Origin: PSRF01 sp035283645
GTDB lineage: Bacteria > Acidobacteriota > Blastocatellia > Pyrinomonadales > Pyrinomonadaceae
Length of the DNA stretch: 64,000 nt
Assembly (NCBI GenBank): GCA_035283645.1
Contig: DATETN010000056.1
Span: forward strand, 1 to 64,000
Reading direction: 5' to 3'
The stretch's first letter is position 1, and every line of letters begins with the position of its first letter. The notes under the pieces were generated by a model. The model did not search any database and was not told the origin of the DNA. It saw only the letters and a list, made by a program, of their open reading frames with translations. Positions 9,564 to 17,489 of the stretch are shown in pieces. A program made the position numbers and the translations under genes.

Positions 9564-10466
9564 CTATTTGGTCGCTGGCACAATTTCAATGAGACGTGCG
9601 CGCGGATCGAAGGACAATCGGAAAGGATAGAGTGCGTCACGACCGAGTATGACTGGAGCCTTCTCTACTCCATCGAGAAGGTCTGTGGGTACATTTTCCA
9701 GAACAAGTGCACCGATTCTCACTGTGGTGGGCGCGATGCGAATCGCCCCGATCGTGCCCCCACTTATATCGCTGACGTGCTGACGTCGATCACGATCTTG
9801 CAAAGTCCCGGCTCTGGTGACAGCCAAGCCAAAGCTCGAGCCGGTATCAATCAACGCTAATCGGCCGTCGCTCAGACGAACGAAGGGTCTTTTGGTCTGT
9901 CCATCCCGAAGCCACGGCACGATTGCCCCATCAACTGGGGGACGGCGGGTATTAAGAGGTTCCGTTTCAGGGTTGATGGGTGCAATGAGGCGCTCGGGTA
10001 GATCGATCGAAAAGCCAAAAGGTGAATAGGCATCGCTCGGATCCAGAATCCCATCAATTCCAGCTGGCAATGATGGTGAGATTCCCACCCGGACTTGCGT
10101 CGCCGGTAAGTGATTATCTTCCCATCCTATTGCGATACCGCTTACAACTCCGGAAATGACAGAGGTCTGTCTTCCAGACAGGCCGGCAACAATTGTGCGT
10201 CCCGGCCGCCGAGTCACAGCAGCTTGCTGGGCGACGTTTTCACTGACAACCGTGAGGCCTGCTCCTGTATCGACGGCGAAGGTAAATGGGCCGCGGTTGT
10301 TAATCCACGTCTTTACCAGGATACCGCGACCTTCAGCCTCATGAAATCTGACGGCTCGAGGAAGGCCGGGAAATAAATGGGCAGCTCCGGAGCCCGGAAC
10401 TGCCCACGAACCAGCAACAAGCGCGATGATTACTCCACAAAGGATTACGAGCGTCGCTCTCCTCAT
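9564..10466 (-). CDS. Exported retropepsin-like aspartyl protease with two DTG lobes
   Basis: A 300-residue protein with a signal peptide (about 1-25). Two active-site-like motifs are present: FAVDTGAGLTVVS (D66-T-G) and LALIDTGSSFGLAV (D207-T-G), each followed by a hydrophobic strand, and a late VILGRDAL motif. A single chain therefore seems to provide both catalytic aspartates, as in pepsin, where retroviral enzymes use a homodimer. It should act in the periplasm or outside. It lies 24 bp downstream... in transcription order it follows the glycine-zipper gene (20 bp gap) and precedes the VWA gene (24 bp gap), consistent with an operon. Substrate unknown. Confidence 0.78.
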   Translation of the reverse strand: MRRATLVILCGVIIALVAGSWAVPGSGAAHLFPGLPRAVRFHEAEGRGILVKTWINNRGPFTFAVDTGAGLTVVSENVAQQAAVTRRPGRTIVAGLSGRQTSVISGVVSGIAIGWEDNHLPATQVRVGISPSLPAGIDGILDPSDAYSPFGFSIDLPERLIAPINPETEPLNTRRPPVDGAIVPWLRDGQTKRPFVRLSDGRLALIDTGSSFGLAVTRAGTLQDRDRRQHVSDISGGTIGAIRIAPTTVRIGALVLENVPTDLLDGVEKAPVILGRDALYPFRLSFDPRARLIEIVPATK

Positions 10467-10486
10467 TGGTAGTTTCCGCTAGCTTG

Positions 10487-11047
10487 TTAGTAACGACGGC
10501 TTCGGTCGCGCAGTTTGTAGGTGTACAGAGCTGAACCGCCAGCACCGGCCAACGCTCCGATCGCTGCACCCTTCTTGCCACCAACCAAGCCACCAACAAG
10601 TGCGCCACCACCAGTACCCATTGCGACAGTTAACTTGTCGCGATGCTTCTGCCAGAAGCTTCGTTTACGGGGCTCGTTGTAGTTGTAGTAGACGCGCTGT
10701 GGCGTTGACGAACTACGAGTAGCGCGCCGGTAAACCACACGTCGAGCTGGCGCAGCCGTGGCCGTAGTAGCGGGCACATCCTGCAGAGCGCCTGCCCCAG
10801 CTTTAAAGCCATCAGCAAACCCGCTCTTGTACGCCATCTGCTCAGCTGGCGTATCGAAATCCGACTGAAGCGCGTTCTGCGACATATCGGCATTGGCATA
10901 CTGCGCATTCGGGTTCAGTGCGCTACTTTCAGTAGAAGCCTGCGTTGCTGGCTCATTCTTGGTGGAGTGCATTACGAATGCGCCCACGGAACCGCCGATC
11001 AACGCGGCGATAAGGGCGACCGGCAAAAGTTTGTTTGTCATGATCAT
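10487..11047 (-). CDS. Glycine-zipper membrane protein
   Basis: A 186-residue protein with an N-terminal membrane segment (about 5-25, LLPVALIAALIGGSVGAFV), a flexible Ala/Ser/Thr-rich linker, a basic patch, and a C-terminal glycine zipper (GTGGGALVGGLVGGKKGAAIGALAGAGGSA compressed from about 142 to 172) ending in a charged tail. Glycine zippers pack helices in membranes or promote oligomers, and are found in small envelope proteins. The start ATG is preceded by GGAGAA at 7 bases. No specific function is recognisable. Head of the minus-strand run that includes the aspartyl protease and VWA protein. Confidence 0.65.
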   Translation of the reverse strand: MIMTNKLLPVALIAALIGGSVGAFVMHSTKNEPATQASTESSALNPNAQYANADMSQNALQSDFDTPAEQMAYKSGFADGFKAGAGALQDVPATTATAAPARRVVYRRATRSSSTPQRVYYNYNEPRKRSFWQKHRDKLTVAMGTGGGALVGGLVGGKKGAAIGALAGAGGSALYTYKLRDRSRRY

Positions 11048-11354
11048 CGCTAGGTTCTCCTTACTGGAATACTCCGTTTCCCCGGAGTCCGGTGTCAGTA
11101 GTGCAACGAGTGTTCCGCGAATCCAGACTCAGAATCGTTTTGGGTGATCATAAACGCTAAAGGCTCTTTTGGGGGCATAACCGACGAGTTACAACAAAGT
11201 CGCAATCTTTCGTTAACAATATGGAGCACAGGGGAGGCTGTGCAGTACCCGATATGGAGTTCGCCACTATGCGATATCCGCAATCCGATAAACGAACAGC
11301 CAGCGCCTTCTCGGACGCTGGCTGTTCGCAAACTGGGACCTTTTGGGTTACGCG
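11048..11354. other. Intergenic region upstream of glycine-zipper gene
   Basis: No gene seen. It holds the Shine-Dalgarno of the glycine-zipper gene at its left edge (11055-11060) and a strong hairpin at its right (11293-11328) that fits a terminator for the S41 gene. The middle (about 11080-11290) shows nothing I can name. Confidence 0.6.
11293..11328 (-). terminator. Hairpin terminator after S41/PDZ gene
   Basis: Perfect 13-bp stem (11293-11305 with 11316-11328, CGAACAGCCAGCG type) around a 10-base loop. On the minus strand it begins 26 bases after the stop of the S41 gene and is followed by TTTATC, a short T run, so an intrinsic terminator is plausible though the T tract is weak. Confidence 0.6.
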
Positions 11355-12653
11355 CTAAGCTGCGCGCTGGGTCTGAGCGGGTTTACTCTCCCTCAGCAGT
11401 TCCAACGCCTTCTTCATCTGCACATCCTCTGCTGGCACCTTGTTAACAGGCTCGACAGGGGTTTCGGGTTTATCGCCAGGCTCGGGTGGTTTCGTGGCCT
11501 CATCATCTGTTTCGTCCAGGTCTTCAGGGTTGATGGCCTCCGCAATCTCGGCCCGTTTTACCTCCACCGAAGGCGTAACACCTGAACGTGCTCGGTCTTC
11601 GCCCAGAAACGGTTTACCGTTTGCGGATGCCCACTTGACAGTCGTCAGGAGTAGACCGTCGCCACCGCGAAGCGTGAATAGCTGTTGCTCTGCGCCCGCA
11701 CCGAAGCTCTTCTCGCCAACTACTTGCCCGCGATTTCGTTCGAGCATCGCTGAAGCCAGAACTTCTGCAGCACCTGCGGTTCCTGTATCGATAAGTACAA
11801 CAACCGGACCGGGAAAAATCGTCGCCTTGGGATCGGCTGTGAACGTCTTCAGAATCTTGCCCTCACGACCAATGGTTTCCGCTAATGTTCCTTCCTTGAT
11901 GAACAAGTTCGCTACTGCGACAGCGTCTGCGAGCGAACCACCGGCCGTCGCGCGAACGTCAATCACCATCTTCTGAGCGCCCTGTTTAATAAGGTCGTTC
12001 ACTCGGTTGCGAATTTCAGCGGCCTCATCTGTTCCAAGGCTGTTAATTCTGAGAACGCCTATGCGCCCAGCCTCCAACTTAATTTCAGCCGCCGCCGCTC
12101 TGGTCGTACCTCGCTTCACTGTCAGCGTTAATGGTCTGCTATTCGCCCGCAGAATACGCAGCTTGACCTCTGAACCCGCAGCTCCATTCAGCAACTGTTT
12201 CGCGTCGTAAAGCGAGATATCTCGCGTGGCTTTGTTGTCGATATACTCAATGATGTCACCAGCTCTGACGCCAGCTTGATCAGCTGGTGAGCCCTTCGTA
12301 GGAGCAATCACGTACAGATACGATGCAACCTGCGAAAGCTCGGCGCCAATTCCAACCTGGTTGTCCTGGCCAGTTTCGCTAAACTCCCGAACCTGCTCAG
12401 GGGTCAAGTAGGTTGAGTACGGATCCAGACCATAGGCTAAGCCGCGCAATGCCCCTGCGCGAACCTTTTCCATGTTTGGCTCATCCACATAGTCGTTTTG
12501 TATGTGCTGAAGCACACTCTCGAAAATTCTAAGCTGGGCATTTGGATCATTTGCCGGTTGCTGTGCCCGGGTAGAAATCCAACCGCCAACGACTGTATAA
12601 ATGGCAAGGGTTGCCGAAAGCAGAATCAACGCGAACTTGGTGCGAAATGACAT
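11355..12653 (-). CDS. S41-family PDZ protein lacking the catalytic Ser/Lys (pseudoprotease)
   Basis: A 432-residue homologue of C-terminal processing peptidases. It has an N-terminal hydrophobic signal/anchor (about 8-25), a pre-PDZ helical region, a PDZ domain (about 97-170, with GIGAELSQV and SPADQAGVRAGDIIEYID) and an S41 core. Aligning to CtpA/B-type enzymes, the GxASASE serine motif reads GTAGAAE, putting Gly294 at the nucleophile. The catalytic lysine position in the SFGKG motif reads SFGAG (Ala319). The later Gln of the triad is kept. The fold is therefore intact but the Ser-Lys dyad is absent. The C-terminal tail is acidic and Pro-rich. A GAGAGG ribosome site precedes the ATG. It probably works as a binding or scaffold protein in the envelope; an alternative active-site arrangement cannot be excluded. 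Confidence 0.85.
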   Translation of the reverse strand: MSFRTKFALILLSATLAIYTVVGGWISTRAQQPANDPNAQLRIFESVLQHIQNDYVDEPNMEKVRAGALRGLAYGLDPYSTYLTPEQVREFSETGQDNQVGIGAELSQVASYLYVIAPTKGSPADQAGVRAGDIIEYIDNKATRDISLYDAKQLLNGAAGSEVKLRILRANSRPLTLTVKRGTTRAAAAEIKLEAGRIGVLRINSLGTDEAAEIRNRVNDLIKQGAQKMVIDVRATAGGSLADAVAVANLFIKEGTLAETIGREGKILKTFTADPKATIFPGPVVVLIDTGTAGAAEVLASAMLERNRGQVVGEKSFGAGAEQQLFTLRGGDGLLLTTVKWASANGKPFLGEDRARSGVTPSVEVKRAEIAEAINPEDLDETDDEATKPPEPGDKPETPVEPVNKVPAEDVQMKKALELLRESKPAQTQRAA

Positions 12654-12785
12654 TTGGCCTCTCGATTTTCAATCAAAATCTCTCAACGGTGAGCCGCCGG
12701 TATCATACAGGTCACACGAGAAATGGCGCAAGCTCAGCTTTTTCACATCCCTTCGAGCTTCTCTGCGACACTGGACGTTAATCAT

Positions 12786-13250
12786 ATGAGCGCATCTCTA
12801 CGATCGATCCGCGGTCCTGTCCTGGCACTCGATCTCGGTAAGAAGCGGGTTGGTGTTGCACTCTCCGATGAACTCCTAATTTCCATACGCCGGTTACCGC
12901 CAATAGCGCGCTCAAACTGGAAAAAGCTGCTGGCTGATGTGGCTGCTCTGATACAGCGCTTTGACGCACAAACTGTAGTGATTGGTTTGCCGCTCAACTT
13001 AGACGGTTCACAAGGCCCTGCGGCTTCAGCGGCGGAGGAGATTGCGCGGAAATTCTCACTCTCTTTGACAGTGCCGGTGTTCCTTCAGGACGAAAGGTTG
13101 AGTTCAGTGGAAGCAAATGAACGGCTTCGGCGGGAGGGTCTCGACACGGAGGAGATTAAGAGAGCTATTGACAGCGAGGCTGCCGTTGTTGTTCTTAGGG
13201 ACTTCCTCGCCATTACGCAAGATCAAGATAGAGCGGTATTTGAGGGTTGA
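12786..13250 (+). CDS. ruvX: RuvX/YqgF family putative Holliday junction resolvase
   Basis: A 154-residue RNase H-fold protein of the YqgF family. The first catalytic strand LALDLGKKRVGVALSD, the VVIGLPLNLDGSQGP motif and LQDERLSS with a late IDSEAAVVVLRDFL are in place. Family members act in 16S rRNA 5'-end maturation and were first proposed as resolvases. The frame is open upstream to 12723, but ATG 12786 places the conserved strand about 10 residues from the start, as usual. Its last base is the first base of the mltG ATG, so the two are coupled. ruvX-mltG order is common in bacteria. Confidence 0.9.
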   Translation: MSASLRSIRGPVLALDLGKKRVGVALSDELLISIRRLPPIARSNWKKLLADVAALIQRFDAQTVVIGLPLNLDGSQGPAASAAEEIARKFSLSLTVPVFLQDERLSSVEANERLRREGLDTEEIKRAIDSEAAVVVLRDFLAITQDQDRAVFEG

Positions 13251-14299
13251 TGCGACGCATAATCTCAGGAATCACTTTAACTATTATCCTCGTCCTGGTG
13301 GCCGCTGGCGGTTGGGTCTACTACGATTTGCGAAGGCCGCTGGCGCATGGAAAGAGCGAACAATACATTGAGATCCCACGAGGCTCGTCACCGGCGGCCG
13401 TCGTGCGCAAATTGACGGCGGAGGGAATCCTTCGCCACTCCTGGACCCTGATGGTGTATCTCAAACTCACCGGGGGTGGATCACGACTCAGAGCTGGTGA
13501 ATACAGATTCGCTTCCCCAATCTCTCCGTTGGGCGTATACGCAAAGCTGCGACAGGGTGAGCGGCGTTTGAGTCGAATAACCGTGATCGAGGGATGGACG
13601 CGTTGGGACATTGCCGGTGAATTAGCGGAGATCAAAGAACTTGAAGTGAGTTCTGAAGAAGAGGTGTTAAAGCTCATGGACGATGTGAGTTCTATCAGTG
13701 ACCTCGACCCTGCTGCCAGGAATCTTGAAGGCTACCTGTATCCAGATACATATGAATTCTCTCCTGACAACACTGCGGCAGAAGTGATTCAGATGATGGT
13801 CAAGCATTTTCGGAGTGTATGGAAACCCGAGTGGAACGAGCAGGCCCGCGCAAGGAACCTGACCCCACGTCAGATTGTCACCATCGCTTCACTGATTGAG
13901 ACTGAGGCTAAACTTCCTGAAGAGCGTCGTTTGATCGCGTCTGTCATCTACAATCGCTTGGCGCGTGATATGAGCTTAGGTGTTGATTCAACGGTGGTCT
14001 ATGCGTCGAAACTTGAAGGAAAGTGGCGTGACGACGGAAAGGTCTACCGCAGTGATGTCGAACGCCGTTCACCTTACAATACACGTTTGATCTCAGGACT
14101 GCCTCCTGGTCCAATCGCATCACCGGGAAGGAGCTCACTTGAGGCAGCATTAAATCCAGCAGACAGTGATTATTTGTATTACGTACGTGAACCATCGCGT
14201 GATGATGGCGCACATAACTTCTATAACAACGAGGGCGACTTCGCGCGTGGTGTGCAGGCGTTACGTGAATGGGAACGGAAAAGGGAGGATGAAGATTGA
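13250..14299 (+). CDS. mltG: Endolytic murein transglycosylase MltG
   Basis: A 349-residue membrane-anchored transglycosylase that cuts nascent glycan strands and sets their length. One N-terminal membrane segment (about 7-24) is followed by a LysM-like subdomain and the YceG core: EGWTRWDIAGEL, then ASLIETEAKLPEERRLIASVIYNRL with the catalytic Glu in the LIE position. Next come LGVDSTVVYA, SPYNTRLISGLPPGPIASPGRSSLEAALNP, and a terminal HNFYNNEGDF. All family landmarks are present. The start overlaps the ruvX stop by one base (TGATG). Confidence 0.95.
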   Translation: MRRIISGITLTIILVLVAAGGWVYYDLRRPLAHGKSEQYIEIPRGSSPAAVVRKLTAEGILRHSWTLMVYLKLTGGGSRLRAGEYRFASPISPLGVYAKLRQGERRLSRITVIEGWTRWDIAGELAEIKELEVSSEEEVLKLMDDVSSISDLDPAARNLEGYLYPDTYEFSPDNTAAEVIQMMVKHFRSVWKPEWNEQARARNLTPRQIVTIASLIETEAKLPEERRLIASVIYNRLARDMSLGVDSTVVYASKLEGKWRDDGKVYRSDVERRSPYNTRLISGLPPGPIASPGRSSLEAALNPADSDYLYYVREPSRDDGAHNFYNNEGDFARGVQALREWERKREDED

Positions 14300-14302
14300 A
14301 GC

Positions 14303-14330
14303 TTGGAGATTGGCAATGTTCAATCTCCAA
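14303..14330. repeat. Short inverted repeat after mltG
   Basis: TTGGAGATTG (14303-14312) is perfectly inverted at 14321-14330, followed by a further CTCCAATC copy and low-complexity CTTCCTTC sequence to about 14395. It begins 4 bases after the mltG stop. The stem is AT-rich and lacks a good T tract, so it is more likely a small repeat cluster than a strong terminator. Confidence 0.4.
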
Positions 14331-14449
14331 TCTCCAATCGTTAATTTACAATCCTTCCTTCTTCCTCAATTGCAATCGCCAATCGTTTAATCTATTCTCG
14401 TCTCGGGCCCCCTTTGGAACATTCGGTATTACAAAAGAAGGTGCTACTC

Positions 14450-15091
14450 ATGACGCGGTTGATTACTGCAATGATGCTGACGGTCGTGGTGACCTTCGCC
14501 TGTTACGCCCAAGGTAAGGGCGTGGATAAGCAAAGCGAACGTGTACGAGACAGTGGTGGAGAGAGATTGCCCGCCAACAATGGGACAAAGACCGATGTCG
14601 GAACGGGTCGAGGTATAGACTTTGGTAAAGGTCGCACGCCTGAAGTGCCGCCAATTCCCAATCCTTACCGGTTCACCGCGCGACGTGATGTACTGTTGAA
14701 GTCAGTCGAAGACGTAATGCGCAATCGTAATCTAGTGCTTGATGAAGCCGCTTCTCGGCCATCAGAAGGAATAGTAGTAAGTCAGCCTTACACCTTCAGT
14801 AAAGGAGCTGTCGTCTCACAATCCGAAATCAGCCGACTTGCCGACATTCAAACATCCGCTGCGCGTGGTTGGACGCGCGGGCGCTATACATTGACTGTAG
14901 AGGTCCAACCCATTGACGGCACCAGCGCTAATGTCTCGGTCAACGCAAAAATCGAAGGCCGCACCGACGGGGCCACCGGAGCGGAGTGGGTGACGCTGTC
15001 AAGCACGGGTGTAGCAGAGGAGGAGTTCCTATCGGCTCTCATTACGAGTATCACCGGCGCACCTCCCCCGGGCCGTCCAATTGACAACTAG
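14450..15091 (+). CDS. Exported protein of unknown function
   Basis: A 213-residue protein with a signal peptide (MTRLITAMMLTVVVTFACYAQG; the Cys could alternatively mark lipidation). A low-complexity, polar, Gly/Asp-rich stretch to about residue 65 is followed by a compact alpha/beta domain containing PYRFTARRDVLLKSVEDVMRNR and a strand-rich RYTLTVEVQPIDG region. The open frame extends upstream to a TTG at 14414, but ATG 14450 has a good AGAAGG ribosome site 8 bases upstream and starts the signal peptide directly. I do not recognise the family. It is followed 29 bp later by another orphan. Confidence 0.6.
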   Translation: MTRLITAMMLTVVVTFACYAQGKGVDKQSERVRDSGGERLPANNGTKTDVGTGRGIDFGKGRTPEVPPIPNPYRFTARRDVLLKSVEDVMRNRNLVLDEAASRPSEGIVVSQPYTFSKGAVVSQSEISRLADIQTSAARGWTRGRYTLTVEVQPIDGTSANVSVNAKIEGRTDGATGAEWVTLSSTGVAEEEFLSALITSITGAPPPGRPIDN

Positions 15092-15120
15092 CAACTTAAA
15101 GTACTTCTTTAGCTTTACTC

Positions 15121-15726
15121 ATGTCTGACACGCCTGACGTAGACACAGCCGAAAAACGTAACCGCGGATCCTCTACCAAGCTTCTGGCTTTGGCTTGCGC
15201 GTTAGTGATAACGGCCGCGCTTCTGGGCGGGTATTTCTATCTGCGTGGTCGCTTTACTCAGACTCGAGCCTCTATTCCCGCTTCGAATGCGAGCGCGCCT
15301 GCAGCCTCTAAAGGTCCAGCAAAGGTTCACGTTCTTGTGGATGACCCACTACTGAAGAATCGGGAGTCGCTGATTGGGGGCAGCGTCCGAAATATCTCCT
15401 CTGAAACCCTGGATTCAGTCGCGGTCGTGCTTGAGCTCAGAAGACGGGGGGACGGAGAAGTCGAAGAAAGAGCTGTTCCCATAGAGCCGAAATCGCTGGC
15501 ACCGAACGAGGAGGCTCGCTACGAGTTAAGACTCATTCCACAGGAATACGCGGGCGTGAAGCTAGCTGGAGTCAAGAGCGGATCCTCGTCGATTGCATAT
15601 TCGAGTGCGCCGGGACGGCGTCGTCCGCCCGAAGTAACCCCCTCTAAGTCTGTCACCGTGCAGCGGCCGGGCCCTCGCGGAGAAGAGTTTTTAAACACTC
15701 CTGACAATCCAGGACGTGTGCCCTGA
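15121..15726 (+). CDS. Single-pass membrane protein with FxLYD-like ectodomain
   Basis: A 201-residue protein: short charged cytoplasmic N-terminus, one membrane segment (about 20-42, LLALACALVITAALLGGYFYL), then a Ser/Ala/Pro linker and a small beta-sandwich-like region. In that region LIGGSVRNISSETLDSVAVVLELR followed by SLAPNEEARYELRLIP resembles FxLYD/DUF3426-type accessory domains (compare the G-x-V-x-N-x-S signature). The C-terminal third is Pro/Arg/Gly-rich and probably disordered. The role is unknown; the layout suggests an envelope accessory protein. Confidence 0.6.
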   Translation: MSDTPDVDTAEKRNRGSSTKLLALACALVITAALLGGYFYLRGRFTQTRASIPASNASAPAASKGPAKVHVLVDDPLLKNRESLIGGSVRNISSETLDSVAVVLELRRRGDGEVEERAVPIEPKSLAPNEEARYELRLIPQEYAGVKLAGVKSGSSSIAYSSAPGRRRPPEVTPSKSVTVQRPGPRGEEFLNTPDNPGRVP

Positions 15727-15977
15727 TACTTCAAGCGGTTTCTAGGGAACAGACCTGGCCAACCACTCTCATCTCAAGTTGGTTCTAAGACGTCGGCATG
15801 GCGACAAGAGTTGAGATCCTACGTAAGGATTTGCTCGCTCTTCTTGTGCAACCAATCTTCAAGCGCAATCGTCCCAATCTCTTCTCGATCAGGATGGACA
15901 GTGTTCACTTCGCCGGTTGAGCACGCATCTGGGATCGGTTAGGATTTGGTACTTACTTCTGGTTTGGCAAAGCTGAG

Positions 15978-16541
15978 TTGAGAAATCTGAGACTGGATAC
16001 GTTTCGCATCACCCTATTAGTCGCCGCGACTATTGTCGTCCCTGCCTCCGTCAGGAGTCAGGCCGCTCCGCGCCCTACGACACCTGTCGAGGCTGTAAGG
16101 GCCGATAAGTCATCGCCGGATGAGCAACATGCTCCAGGGTCAATTGAAGAGGAGATGAAAGCGAAGCGGGCTATCAAGTACGCTGAGTCTGAGCACAAGA
16201 ATAATCTTGAAAAAGCTCGAGAAGTTTCAGAACTAGGGGCGAAACTGCAGTCATCGTTTATCGTCAAGAAGTCAATTGATCGCGACGATAACAAGCATCT
16301 TCAACGCTTACACAAACTCGCAAAGCAGTTGCGGAATAAGGCCGGTGGGTCGGATTCAGAGAAACCAATTGAGAATATGCCTGACACGCTGGAGGCCGCA
16401 ATCTGTAGAATAGCCGAGTCCTCAAAATCACTTTCCAAGCTGGTGCAGAGCACACCGAGACAAGTGGTCTCAACGGCTGTAATTGATGAGGCTAATGTTT
16501 TACTTCAACTAATCGATTTTGCCCGCCAGTTCTCACGATGA
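15978..16541 (+). CDS. Exported helical protein of unknown function
   Basis: A 187-residue protein with a signal peptide (about 1-28, RITLLVAATIVVPASVRSQA) and an almost entirely helical, Lys/Glu-rich body (about 55-187) with coiled-coil character. The start is TTG. Its stop overlaps the ATG of the next gene by four bases (ATGA), so it is translationally coupled to the VWA protein at 16538 and may be its partner. No family recognised. The 250 bp before it contain no gene I can support. Confidence 0.55.
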   Translation: MRNLRLDTFRITLLVAATIVVPASVRSQAAPRPTTPVEAVRADKSSPDEQHAPGSIEEEMKAKRAIKYAESEHKNNLEKAREVSELGAKLQSSFIVKKSIDRDDNKHLQRLHKLAKQLRNKAGGSDSEKPIENMPDTLEAAICRIAESSKSLSKLVQSTPRQVVSTAVIDEANVLLQLIDFARQFSR

Positions 16542-17479
16542 TCCATTCGCGTAACTTTAGCTCAAGACCGGTTTGGCGCCTTGGGCTGCTCGCGGCGCTA
16601 TTCCTATCTCAGCTTCTCGGTGCCGTCTGCGTAAGGGCCCAGGATGATGACGTGCTTCGGATTGACTCCGACTTGGTAGTGCTGAATGTGACGGTCACAG
16701 ACAACGGCGGCAAGTATGTTCCTGGTCTCCAACTGAAGGACTTCAGAGTGTTCGAGGACGGCAAGGAGGTGCTACCCACCCTGGTAACGAGCTTCTCAGT
16801 GCACGAGGCGCCTTTTGCATCTGTTGTTCTGCTAGACACTTCGGGAAGCATGGAAAGTAGGCTGACACTGGCCCGTTCCGCTGCAATTCGTTTCCTTGAC
16901 GGATTGAGGGAAGAGGACGTAGCAGCAGTCTACAAATTCGACTACAAAGTTGAGCCCGTCCAGGATTTCTCCACTGGACGGGATCTGGCGCCGATGGCGT
17001 TTGGCATTCGTGCCAGAGGTATGACGACACTGAACGATGCCGTCGTTGAGGCTGCGCGGGCACTGGCGGAGAGACCGGAATTGCGAAAGGCTATAGTGAT
17101 TCTTTCGGATGGAATGGACACATATAGCAAAGCAAGCTCGGGTAAGGCCCTTGATAGCGCCCTGGCGATCGGCGCAACGATTTACGCTGTTGATATGAGC
17201 GCCATCGACGGTGGCAGGTCACGCAATCCGCAGACAGCAATGGTGCTCAGGAATTTTGCTGAGAAAACAGGTGGGAGGTTTGTCGCTACGCCGGGTGGGC
17301 CAGGACTTCGCGAGGCCTTTTCTGAAATTGCTGACGAGTTAGGGCATCAGTACACAATAACTTTTCGACCGTTGAACAGGAACAAGGACGGCAAATGGCG
17401 CACGCTCCAGGTTCAGTTGTCTCGAAGCGAATTGGTGGGGCGCTCGCGTAAGGGATATCGTGCTGAGAAAGCTAAATAG
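16538..17479 (+). CDS. Exported VWFA-related Acidobacterial domain protein (second copy)
   Basis: A 313-residue protein with a signal peptide ending near CVRAQ (about residue 32). The LRIDSDLVVLNVTVTDNGGKYVPGLQLKDFRVFEDGK block follows, then a VWA domain with a complete MIDAS (DTSGSMES), VILSDGMDTYS, and the C-terminal QYTITFRPLNRNKDGKWRTLQVQL family ending. It is a paralogue of the protein at 8496, diverged in the N-terminal region. Coupled by a 4-base overlap to the helical exported protein upstream. Ligand-binding role inferred; substrate unknown. Confidence 0.88.
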   Translation: MIHSRNFSSRPVWRLGLLAALFLSQLLGAVCVRAQDDDVLRIDSDLVVLNVTVTDNGGKYVPGLQLKDFRVFEDGKEVLPTLVTSFSVHEAPFASVVLLDTSGSMESRLTLARSAAIRFLDGLREEDVAAVYKFDYKVEPVQDFSTGRDLAPMAFGIRARGMTTLNDAVVEAARALAERPELRKAIVILSDGMDTYSKASSGKALDSALAIGATIYAVDMSAIDGGRSRNPQTAMVLRNFAEKTGGRFVATPGGPGLREAFSEIADELGHQYTITFRPLNRNKDGKWRTLQVQLSRSELVGRSRKGYRAEKAK

Positions 17480-17489
17480 ACCAACCGGT

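Noticed and set aside
15820..15935. Minus-strand stretch reading TGEVNTVHPDREEIGTIALE and ending at TAG
   Set aside because: Looks coding-like but is only about 40 codons with no start and no known family; may be a gene remnant but cannot be supported.
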